Below, one piece after another: positions 8,096 to 17,200 of a stretch of DNA of 44,232 nucleotides. Position numbers and translations under genes: made by a program. Location of the stretch: positions 1 through 44,232 of IMG/VR virus record IMGVR_UViG_3300009159_000004; one strand, written 5' to 3'. Below the pieces are notes generated by a model. The model ran no database searches. It had not been told where the DNA came from and saw only the letters and a list, made by a program, of their open reading frames with translations. How positions within the stretch are numbered: the stretch's first letter is position 1; each line of letters opens with the position of its first letter. This DNA comes from a virus.

Positions 8096-8113
8096 GACCT
8101 GTAATTGCAGTTT

Positions 8114-9214
8114 TTAAGTCGTTGGGTAAGTGATGGGCACTTCATAAGGATCAGCCCCATAACGACCAACGCCTTTTGTAATTCTAACCCGAAAAATATC
8201 ACCAATAAAAGCGCTTTGATACATGCTTTGACCGATTAAAGTAAACTTATGCGTCACTGCTCCTGGAAGTGTAACAGTAAATACAAGTGATCCATTTACA
8301 TGACAGCGAAAGACATTGCCAATTTTACTAAATGATATGTAGTTAATAGTATTAAGTGGAGCAATGTTATCGGCAGAAATTCCAGTTTGACCGTCAAGAT
8401 AAACACCAACAGTATTATTGTTGCTTCCATAAAGGCCATCTCCATTCATCAAGAATTGTCTGTTACTTCCACTTTCACTACGCGACCCGGTAAGGCCAAC
8501 GAGATTGGTTGTTTTAAGTTTAACAGCCATTTCTACGGTATAATCTCCATTCATCGAAAGCAGGCCATCTGTATTATCAAGCTCCAGAAAACTATTTGTT
8601 GCCCCAGATCCTTGATTGAAGCGAGCTAGTGTTGCGCCTTCGCTGGTAGTTTCTGCGACAATGTTCAAGTTATAGTTTACTCTTGTAACTGTACGCGCAT
8701 GTTGAGAAGAATCCGTAAAAGTAGTTGATCCATCAATTCCACTCATTAACAGTATCGCACTTACGTTGGCAATGTAAGGATCTGCTGGCAGTGGTACGGG
8801 AATTGACTCGCAATCAGTCCGATAAATTGAGTCAAAAGCAAGTTCGTGAACAAGCTCTACTGTAAGATTAAATCTACCATTTTTTACTGATTCCTTTACT
8901 GGCTCCTTTTCAATTTTCCAAGTCGTACAGATAAGTCTTTTTCTAAAGTTAGCGTCATTAACACCTCCCGCCAATTCTGCCGGCAGTGGTGCGAGTGGCC
9001 ATACTCCACCGCCACTTGCTTTCCACGGCAGTAGAAGCGCTAACGCCTCTGCGCTTGTCATGTTTTCAAAGGTTAGTTTCCACCTTGAATCGCTAGGCAA
9101 TGAGCCAAGTATGTCAGGGTACGCTGTAGACCTAAAGCCGTTTACCATAACCGGATAGCCGGGCAATGTTAGTTGCCAGCTTGTCGGGGTGTACGCGGGA
9201 AGAGTCAGTGCCAT
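8114..9214 (-). CDS. Tail protein with C-terminal LamG/lectin-like domain
   Basis: The 366-residue product has two parts. Residues 1-140 resemble the following gene at 9218-9997 (a tail-associated domain with SRWKLTFENMTSAEALALL, then a strand ending NGRFNLTVELV). Residues about 150-355 form a concanavalin/LamG-like module: LLMSGIDGSTTFTDSS, then TVEMAVKLK, GVYLDGQTG and DIFRVRITKGVGRYG, the usual order of strands in phage carbohydrate-binding domains. It may mediate binding to the host surface. It starts 3 bases after the upstream stop. Confidence 0.7.
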   Translation of the reverse strand: MALTLPAYTPTSWQLTLPGYPVMVNGFRSTAYPDILGSLPSDSRWKLTFENMTSAEALALLLPWKASGGGVWPLAPLPAELAGGVNDANFRKRLICTTWKIEKEPVKESVKNGRFNLTVELVHELAFDSIYRTDCESIPVPLPADPYIANVSAILLMSGIDGSTTFTDSSQHARTVTRVNYNLNIVAETTSEGATLARFNQGSGATNSFLELDNTDGLLSMNGDYTVEMAVKLKTTNLVGLTGSRSESGSNRQFLMNGDGLYGSNNNTVGVYLDGQTGISADNIAPLNTINYISFSKIGNVFRCHVNGSLVFTVTLPGAVTHKFTLIGQSMYQSAFIGDIFRVRITKGVGRYGADPYEVPITYPTT

Positions 9215-9217
9215 TAC

Positions 9218-9997
9218 TTAATTATAGTTTGGATCGTTAGGGTGGTAAAAGTTTCCTGGGATTCTAAATCTTTGCATCTCGACAAAGCCACCAATCGGAT
9301 CGACATATCCTAGTACATGAGCTTTGTAATAATCATAGCCACCGCCAACGTATTGATTTTTATTGTAAACAAATGAATTAGCGCCTGTAATTGAGATAGT
9401 TCCACCCTCAAATGTAGGAGTGCCTACAAACTGACACATGCCACTAACGTTAGACGTTGGAAAAGTGTAAATGGTTGACGTGCTTACCGTAGTATTGTAA
9501 AGTTGATTATTATATGGATCGCCGGCTGTGTTATCGTAGCCGGTTTGAATTTCTAGGGTAAGCTGCCAAACCTTGGCGCCACTGATACCAGAAGCCCCCA
9601 CGTCTACCATTCGCGTTCCAATCGGCATCCTGACGGTGCAACGCCCAGCTTTAACGGACTCGACTTGTGGATTGCCAACAAAATGCCAAGTGACGCCAGC
9701 GTAAGGCGTTGCCAGGAAAGTATTAAGCGCTTCACTGGTGCCGGCAAGGGTAGCAGCAGGTAAAGTTAGCTGGCCATAGATTCCATAATTACTATCCCAT
9801 ACCGCACAAAGCTGCTCAGCCTGTGCGTATGTGATGTTTTCCCATACAAGATCCATCTTGTCGCCAGACGGCTTGTTGCAAAGCGGCCATCGAACTGTTC
9901 TGGCGTTACGCATTTTCATGCGCCTCTGTGGCCATTGGCCCATCGAGTAGGTTCTTGCCGTTGGCACAATTCCCGGTAGCGCGTTAATGATGCTCAT
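9218..9997 (-). CDS. Tail-associated protein, paralogue of neighbour's N-domain
   Basis: The 259-residue product shares an arrangement with the first 140 residues of the next gene: a WENITYAQAEQLCAVWDSN helix region, an Ala/Leu-rich stretch, then VESVKAGRCTVRMPI in place of ESVKNGRFNLTVEL. Its C-terminal half is a different beta-rich domain (tyrosines and glycines, NQYVGGGYDYYKAHV). The pair look like products of an old duplication in which each copy gained its own terminal domain. It overlaps the J-like gene by 4 bases, so it is probably a tail tip component. Confidence 0.6.
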   Translation of the reverse strand: MSIINALPGIVPTARTYSMGQWPQRRMKMRNARTVRWPLCNKPSGDKMDLVWENITYAQAEQLCAVWDSNYGIYGQLTLPAATLAGTSEALNTFLATPYAGVTWHFVGNPQVESVKAGRCTVRMPIGTRMVDVGASGISGAKVWQLTLEIQTGYDNTAGDPYNNQLYNTTVSTSTIYTFPTSNVSGMCQFVGTPTFEGGTISITGANSFVYNKNQYVGGGYDYYKAHVLGYVDPIGGFVEMQRFRIPGNFYHPNDPNYN

Positions 9998-12900
9998 AAC
10001 TCAATCACCCAATTTGCGTCAGTTTGATATGTCGTCCAGTTTACGCCAAGCAAGCTAAGCCCGCTTGCGTTTGTTGGGTGATGGAACGCATCAATCGTGA
10101 TAACGCCTTCAGCGTCAATGTTTACTTTTTTTATTTCGTAGGTTCGTGGCTTTGTGTTGCTGTCCCTTATCGCAAAAAACCGTTCTTTTGGTGATGCGAT
10201 CCTGTCAACTATAGTAATTTGTTCTTCCTTGGGATCGGATTGCATGTCCCACGTCATTGCTGTATAGGTTCCATTCCCTGATGGCATCATCCATGGACGA
10301 GTTGATACAATCGTTCCGTTTTTTTGTATAAAACCTTGAAAAGTGGTGCTGTAGTTAATTACTTCAAGGTCCATTACAAAGAAGCCGCCAGAACGTAACT
10401 GCGCTGCTAGCATATCCGGTGATGTTCTGAAGCTAATTTGATGATCATGGATAGTTACAAATCGTTCATAATAGCAAGCTGCATCAATGGCTTGCTTGTA
10501 ATTAGTACACCATTTTGATAGGTCAAGGGTTTTGACTGGAGCGTTGACGCTGGTTGTTTTTGCGCGAACCATTGCAACACGCTCACGCGCAAACAGTGGT
10601 GACTCTGCGCCAAGTGACTCTTCGCGCCACTTAACTTGCACAATAAATGGCTGTCTAGTATTGTAATCAATGGTGTTTAACCTAAACGAGCCTTCTTCAA
10701 TGTTGCCATTATTAAACTGGGCTTTTATGTCTAATGGTTCAGTAAATTCAACTGCTTTCTTGAGGTAGTAAACTCCACCAGAGCGAACCAGTTTAAGCAA
10801 ATGAGCCAAAGCGGTTTCCGATGCCCAGTCAAGAATACTTAAGGGCTCATCTTCTACAGCATCGTAAAAGTATTTTCTGTCTTGACACCATTGAGCAGCT
10901 TCCTGAAAACTGGTTCGATCAATCTGTGCTAACTGCGTTCGCGGAAACGCACCAAGTTCCGTACTGGTCATTAACTCACGCAACCAGTCTGGAAATAAAT
11001 GAGTTGACCCTTTTGTGTCACTATTTAGCAACCTAGGCATTTCGTAGCCATTATTGCAATAACCGCTAAATGATTGAAGGCTGCTAATTTCTAGCGATGC
11101 CATGATATTCAATCCGACTGGACAAAGCGATAAATATGAAGGCTGAAAGTCAAGATCACCATAATAGTTTACTTGTTTAATTTCGTGTTCTGGCGCATTT
11201 CCAACTGTTGTTTGTAAATTATCATACGCAAAGGCTTCAGCAAATCTTGCATACCCATCAAGCATGGACTCGTAATATGGGTCGGTCCATCCAAAGCCAA
11301 TATCAAAACTTGGTTCAAGTTGTGATATTTTGCGCTGTCTACTTTCGGTTGGATTTACGACATACCCAGTAACTGTTACTGTAACCACTCCTGAAGTTGT
11401 ACTTACATCTTCGCCGCTGTTTGAGTCAAGGATAACAATTCTATTTAAGCTGCTAGAGCGAATTTCCCAACTGGAAAGAGGTACAAGCCTTCTTTCCCAT
11501 CTTTTGCTGGATGAAAAAGAAGTTCTAAGATAATTATAAACAGCTTCTCCATCAATGCCGGCAACAGCATAAACCTCTGGAAACTGAGTCCACGAAACAC
11601 CACGATCTGAACTATACTGAAATACAAATGTGCTGTATCTGCGCGTTTTGCATGTAGTTTTATCTCCGCTGCCGTCGTAACGGGATACAGATAAAACTCC
11701 ATTAGCTGTATTGCCTTCTTGATTTTGACCCGCTTTTTTATTTATGTTTTGTATTGTTGGTGATGAGCCAAAAGCCGTCATTGAGTTTACGGTTATTCCA
11801 ACTGTTGATTTGATTACTATTTCACTAACCTTGAACTCTCTTACTGCACCCACCGAAGCTATGGACATACGGAATATCTGCGCTGCGTCTGAACAAACTT
11901 TGTAGCGTCCTTCAGTGCCGCTTGTCAGGCTTGCAAAGCTGTTGCTTGGATTGTATTCTTCTGGAAAAATTTTGTCTCCAATTTGATTTGTAAGCGGCGG
12001 CGGATTCAGGAATCCAGGACCGATAAACTGTACGCTTCCAGCTTTTACAACAGTAAAAGTATATTCCATGTGATTTCCGTCTCCTACTGGTTGCTGCTCA
12101 GAGTCGCTAATGAAAATTGTTTCGGTTGAATCACTTGAAATTCTTTCTTCTAAAATTGCCCAACAACTTCCAATTCTGTATAATTCGTTTGGAATAAGTG
12201 CTGAATCAGCGGCTCCTTGTACTCCAGTAACAGATGAAGCGACTCCACGCATTTCCTCTTCAAATTCTGCATCATCGCTAACAAGGCGAGAGTTATTGGT
12301 GTTTATTCTTATTTTTGTCTCTGCATCAGTAGTGTTTTCTAAAACATATTTTAACGAATCCCCTATGCTGACACTTTGTTGAATAATCGCAAAGTTGCCA
12401 GTCGCAGGAGTCTGCCAGGTTGACGAATTGGCTGCTTTGAAATATCTTAAACCACTTCGCATAGACCAGTAGAATTTGCCTTTCCAAAGTTCAACCAACG
12501 CTGCGGCGTCGTCGTCAGTTCTTACTTTGTCGCTAGAGCTTATCCTAGCGAGAATAGTTGGTTGTGTTGTTACTGTTTCCCTGTGCAGCATGGCATTCGG
12601 ACACCATCCGTAAAGACCAAAGGCGGCGCTAGTAGACGGTGCTTCCGTCATGCAAAATGCTCTTTTGTATTGATTGCTGCCAAGACCAACGGCAAATACA
12701 TCTTGTCCGCCATAATTCTGAAAATTGCCAGAGTCTTTTGCTGCTTCCCTGCCGGCAATTAAGTCATTACCTGTGATCCTTCCCCCATTAGGTCGATAAT
12801 AAATTGAATACCTTGCGCCACTGGCAATAGCCGTACCAGTGTAAGCGTATGCGCCAAGCGTATTGTTGCCAAGAGCCCAGCCAGATTGATCCCAAGCACT

Positions 12901-13371
12901 TGATGACATATTGGCAGCTCCAGCCATAAATATAAGCCTGGCCATTTGCGATCCTTTCCACGCAAGCATTTGTGACCATATCAACGGCATCGCTACCCGT
13001 ACACCACCAAGTTCATTTTCTCTTTTGGCAATAATGACTGGTATAAACTGTCCGACTCTTGCTGGTTCCTGTATCGAATCAAAACCAAATCGCGGCGATG
13101 ACCTTTGGTTACTTGTTGTTGGTGATCCGCCTTTTTTTGAAGCAATAATTCTTGACTGCCGCTGCGACGGGAAAAGCAGTGACGATAGCAAGGAGATCCC
13201 AACTGCTATGGCTAAATTTACAAGTATGGGAACTACTGGGCCACACACTGGACCGTCTGCCGGTTTCTCAATAGAATTTTTAAGCGTAATTGCTTTCCAC
13301 TCCTGAAACAAATCCTCTGAAACGCCAAGGATTTGACTTAATTGTTTTTCGTAGGGAAGAAGTGGAATCAT
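9994..13371 (-). CDS. Tail tip attachment protein (lambda J-like)
   Basis: The 1,125-residue protein has the features of the J/central tail hub family. There is an N-terminal hydrophobic segment (VVPILVNLAIAVGISLLSSLLF), then a Ser/Arg-rich linker, then SIQEPARVGQFIPVIIAKREN, the usual position of the 'basis for a unified interface' motif of J proteins. Hub domains follow (KTCKTRRYSTFVFQYSSDRG, LLKLVRSGGVYYLKKAVEF, QPFIVQVKW). It follows NlpC-like and L-like genes in the lambda order. The protein closes the tail tube and contacts the host receptor. It is coupled to both neighbours by 4-base overlaps. Confidence 0.85.
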   Translation of the reverse strand: MIPLLPYEKQLSQILGVSEDLFQEWKAITLKNSIEKPADGPVCGPVVPILVNLAIAVGISLLSSLLFPSQRQSRIIASKKGGSPTTSNQRSSPRFGFDSIQEPARVGQFIPVIIAKRENELGGVRVAMPLIWSQMLAWKGSQMARLIFMAGAANMSSSAWDQSGWALGNNTLGAYAYTGTAIASGARYSIYYRPNGGRITGNDLIAGREAAKDSGNFQNYGGQDVFAVGLGSNQYKRAFCMTEAPSTSAAFGLYGWCPNAMLHRETVTTQPTILARISSSDKVRTDDDAAALVELWKGKFYWSMRSGLRYFKAANSSTWQTPATGNFAIIQQSVSIGDSLKYVLENTTDAETKIRINTNNSRLVSDDAEFEEEMRGVASSVTGVQGAADSALIPNELYRIGSCWAILEERISSDSTETIFISDSEQQPVGDGNHMEYTFTVVKAGSVQFIGPGFLNPPPLTNQIGDKIFPEEYNPSNSFASLTSGTEGRYKVCSDAAQIFRMSIASVGAVREFKVSEIVIKSTVGITVNSMTAFGSSPTIQNINKKAGQNQEGNTANGVLSVSRYDGSGDKTTCKTRRYSTFVFQYSSDRGVSWTQFPEVYAVAGIDGEAVYNYLRTSFSSSKRWERRLVPLSSWEIRSSSLNRIVILDSNSGEDVSTTSGVVTVTVTGYVVNPTESRQRKISQLEPSFDIGFGWTDPYYESMLDGYARFAEAFAYDNLQTTVGNAPEHEIKQVNYYGDLDFQPSYLSLCPVGLNIMASLEISSLQSFSGYCNNGYEMPRLLNSDTKGSTHLFPDWLRELMTSTELGAFPRTQLAQIDRTSFQEAAQWCQDRKYFYDAVEDEPLSILDWASETALAHLLKLVRSGGVYYLKKAVEFTEPLDIKAQFNNGNIEEGSFRLNTIDYNTRQPFIVQVKWREESLGAESPLFARERVAMVRAKTTSVNAPVKTLDLSKWCTNYKQAIDAACYYERFVTIHDHQISFRTSPDMLAAQLRSGGFFVMDLEVINYSTTFQGFIQKNGTIVSTRPWMMPSGNGTYTAMTWDMQSDPKEEQITIVDRIASPKERFFAIRDSNTKPRTYEIKKVNIDAEGVITIDAFHHPTNASGLSLLGVNWTTYQTDANWVIEL

Positions 13372-13751
13372 TGCAAGCAGTATAAGCGTTGTGTTCTAAA
13401 GGCAGAGTACGGGCCAACAATGAGGCGTCCGTTATGGCGAACGGTAATCATTGTCCTCACGTCAGGCAATATACCTACACCAAAAGAATCATCGTTGTTG
13501 TCGAACCGAATCAAGGCGCCGGCTTCCGGTTTTTCGATTGGCCTTGTGATGTCGTCCCAATCCCACCGCAGATCGCTCCAGGCGCCACTCCTAGCGCTCT
13601 CGTACCAAGCGTCCATACGCTCGGCGGGCCAGGACATCCCCAGGGCTTCCCGAACCGCCTGAGCGGTTTTGAAGCAACAGGCTGCCTTGCCGTCCCTTGG
13701 ATCTGCGCCAAGTTCCCAGGGCAAGCCGGACCATTTGCGCCAGAACGTCAA
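13368..13751 (-). CDS. NlpC/P60-like tail tip peptidase, divergent
   Basis: The 127-residue product matches the NlpC/P60 layout. GKAACCFKTAQAVREALG (about residues 21-38) carries the Cys on a helix, and PEAGALIRFDNNDDSFGVGIL (about 75-95) corresponds to the PGDLVLF...HVGI motif, with a final VRHNGRLIVGPYSAF. The His of HVGI is replaced (FGVG), so activity is uncertain unless the His in VRHNG substitutes. In lambda the equivalent (K) lies between L and J, as here. The likely role is peptidoglycan cleavage or tip assembly. Confidence 0.6.
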   Translation of the reverse strand: MTFWRKWSGLPWELGADPRDGKAACCFKTAQAVREALGMSWPAERMDAWYESARSGAWSDLRWDWDDITRPIEKPEAGALIRFDNNDDSFGVGILPDVRTMITVRHNGRLIVGPYSAFRTQRLYCLQ

Positions 13752-14272
13752 AATGTAATTCCTCCGCTAGATGGCAATGGGCCGACCTGTGCAGCCGTAA
13801 GTCTACGGGTTGGCGCGGTCCCGGTGACAAAATTTAGTGGATTCGTTAGCTTAAGAGTTACTACCGAATACTGATCTTCTTCGCCAGGAACCGAATCAGT
13901 ATAACCAAAGGAATCGCAAACACAAATAGTAGAACTTAAAAAACTTAATTCAGTCCATGTTGGCAGACTATTTACGTTAAATGTTGGCGTACCGGCAAGT
14001 AGAACGGTTGAAACCTTGACAAGGTAAAGGTCTTGTGATGCCTGCCATAACTTTGCACTTGAAATAATGTTAGCGGGAGCCATTAGCTCATAGTCGCCAC
14101 TTTCGTTGCCATCTGTTGACAGATCACCGGCAATACTAAAGGGGCTGAAGTAGTACGGTAAACTGTTAAAAGTTCTTACTTCCCCAACAAAGTAAGGCTG
14201 ATACCTTTGTGGCACTAGCAACGCACCGCCAGTAGCGCTTAGGAACTCGATGTAATGGGTAACAGCAAGCAT
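13748..14272 (-). CDS. Minor tail protein (position of lambda L)
   Basis: The 174-residue, beta-rich product begins MLAVTHYIEFLSATGGALLVPQRYQPYFVG and lies between the tape measure and the NlpC-like gene, where lambda-type phages encode minor tail protein L. I see one cysteine pair (ICVC, about residue 118) that could bind a metal or cluster, as L does, but the normal four-Cys set is absent. It is assigned mainly from gene order. The start shares one base with the tape measure stop. Confidence 0.55.
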   Translation of the reverse strand: MLAVTHYIEFLSATGGALLVPQRYQPYFVGEVRTFNSLPYYFSPFSIAGDLSTDGNESGDYELMAPANIISSAKLWQASQDLYLVKVSTVLLAGTPTFNVNSLPTWTELSFLSSTICVCDSFGYTDSVPGEEDQYSVVTLKLTNPLNFVTGTAPTRRLTAAQVGPLPSSGGITF

Positions 14273-17200
14273 TAGATGTCAACAAAGTCTCGGATTTCTT
14301 TATTGTTCCTCATGCCGGCATAGGTCATTGCTTGTGCTCGCTTAGAAGAACTACTCATGCCTTTACGGAACTGTTCTTCAGTAACATAGCGTTCGCCGCG
14401 CTGCTCTGTCACCGTGTAGCGAATGTCAATCGGATCAGCTTTATCGCGTTGCATACTGTCGGCTTTTTGCCTTGCACTGTTTGGTACTACGCGACCAGAT
14501 GCGCCAGGAAAGAAGAACTCTGGCCCGTTTTCTCCAACCACATAGCCTTTGCCGGGTTTGGTGGTTCCGCCGCCGGCAAGAAAGCCGCCGAAGGCAGTAG
14601 GGACTGAAAACCCCGCACCGATGTTACCAAGGGAGCCGGAGAGCGCCGCGCCAAGGCCGCCTGTAGCGCCACCGGAGAAGGCCCCGGCAAACAGGCTGGG
14701 ATTGGCAACCGAGAAGGCTGAGCCGATATTGCCCATTGAGCCCGACAGTGCCGCACCAAGGCCGCCTGTCGAACTGGAGAATGCGCCTTGTGCGGCCATG
14801 GCCTGAAATGTCGCCTGGAGGGCAATGGCGGCTGCGTTTAGCCCGTTGAGCGAACCGGCAGCGGCCATCGAAGATGTGTTCATTGCTTGCGGGCCTGCTG
14901 CGGTTGCACTACCGCCCAACGCTTTAGCCAATGGCCCGCCCAGCATACTGCCAAGTTGACGCTGCATCAATGTTGTTAGCTGCTGCTGTGCGGAATCAGC
15001 AAAAGTGCCAGCCATTGCCTTAAGCATATCGCGCCCTACGTCTTGGATCTTTCTTGATCCATCAACAATATCAACTAGACCATTTGTCAACGCACCAGAA
15101 ATAGCGTTAGATACGTCAACGATATTTTTTTCAAGGTTGCCCCAAATCATTTGCTGGTCTTCAAGCAACTTGTTTTCTTTGGCATATGCCATTGCTTTAA
15201 CTGTATCGCCTTCAAAATTCTTTAATCCTTGTTCGTAAGCACGCGCTGGTGCGCCAATCATTCCTGCTCGTAAGCCAGCGCCAGTAAAGCGAGTGTCATT
15301 CCTGACTTCGTTGATTTGCCTACGGAAGTCATTTTGTTTGCCAAGCTCCTCTGTTTGTGCGGTAAGTAAGGCCAGCCTAGCTTTTTCGTCATCGCTGGCG
15401 CGGTTGTAAAGCTCAGAAGCCTTAAGCAATTCAACATTGGTCGCCGCTAGCTTGCCGCGTTCTAGTGCAGCGGCTTCCGCTTTGCCGGTCGCTAATGTTT
15501 CTTGTAACTGCAAAATGGCAGAACGAGATTGCTCTTGGTTTTGTAATTTATTGTTAAGGTCAAGGTTTTTGCGACGTTGTTCTTCTTCTTTTTTAGCAAT
15601 TCCAACGGCAAGGTTAGCTTGTTCGTTAATTTGCTTGATAGTTGCGGGGTCGTTGCCATATTGCTTTTTAGCTTTTGCAAGAGCGCTATTACGGTCTATG
15701 TCAATCTGCTTAAGCCGCGCTCTGCTTTCTGCTTCAATATCCGCAACTGAGGCAGCATTGTCGCTAAGGTCAAGAATTTTTTGTCTTGCCGTAATTTGCT
15801 GTTTAAGTGTATCCTCCTGTTGCTTGAGTTGTGGCAGTTGATTGCCTTGGAGAATTTGCTCAATTTGGCCAAGTTCGATGCCTTTTTGCTTGAGCTTGTT
15901 TTGTTCTTCTAGAATTTTTAGCGCCTCTTTTTCTCCGCCAGCAAGTTGCAGTCTTGCCGCCATATTGGCAGCATTCATTGGCGCAATAGAAGGCGTAGGC
16001 CCGATGGGGGTTGGGCTAAACTTAGGGCCCGGAATGTTGCTGATTTGCGTTGCGGTTTGGCCCTGAAGATTTCCAGTTTTTTGAAGCTCAATTACGGCAT
16101 CACGCAACTTTGCATCGCTTACATTCTGAAGGCCAATCCACTCTTGGCGAAGTCCACGCATCCCCTCATCAACCGTTTTGCCCATGACACGATTGCGTGC
16201 CAATGCAGATCCTAGTTTTTCCTGTACGTCTGGAGTAAAACGATCAGATGGACTTACGCCGGTTGGACCATAGCGACCACGCATAAGCGATTGCATTGTA
16301 TCGCCAATGATTTGATATTTGCCAACCGCATGTAACTGTTGACTGCGCGGAACCCCTGGCGCTAATTGACGACGCTGAATTTCAGCGATGGTCATGTTTA
16401 CAAGACTGGGATCTTTTCCGGGATCAATAGAATAATGCCCATTATTGGTGCCACCACGATTAAAAGCGCCATAGTTTCCGCCATAGCTTTCGGCTCCCCC
16501 TATGAGCCGACTTAACTTGCTGCCTCCAATGGAGCCACCACCACCGCCAGCAGCGGCGCCCATATCAGGCAGCGTCATTGCCTGGCGCATTAAATCAGCG
16601 GCTTCTCTTGAACGGTCACGAACGTAATCCGCAACCTTCATTTTGTAATCTTCCACTGAACGCACATAGGACAGCTTGCGTTGCTCAATGTCCTCTATTT
16701 CGCGTGCATTTGTTCGCTTGTAATCTTCAGTATCACGATTGAGCTTTGCCATTGCAAGCTCAAGTCTATTTCTTGATTGCTCAATATCGGCTTCGCCTTC
16801 CTTCCGTGAACGAACTGCCTCACGAACATTGCCCAACAGTTGCTGCTCGAAGCCAGTAGCAGCCGCAAATGTTTGGCGAGCGTTTAAGTCGCTACCTTCT
16901 ATGCGGTTTTGCGCTCTGCTGCGATTATTTTCAATCTGCTTTTCTGCCGCTTGTTGGCGTAAGTCAAATATCTCACGTTCTTTTTTGTAACTGTAGTCAG
17001 CAGTGTCCCTGTTAAGGATTGCGCCATTACGCTGTAAATCGTATGCTTCCCGTTGCAAGCTGAATGCTTCACGATAAGCCGACTGTATTTGATCTGCAAT
17101 CTTGCGCGACTCTTGAATCTGCGTTGTTCCAGCGGCAAATTCATCCTGAGCTTTGGCGGCCTGTCTATTACCCGCTTGTCCCGCAGCAACTGCTTTGCCA

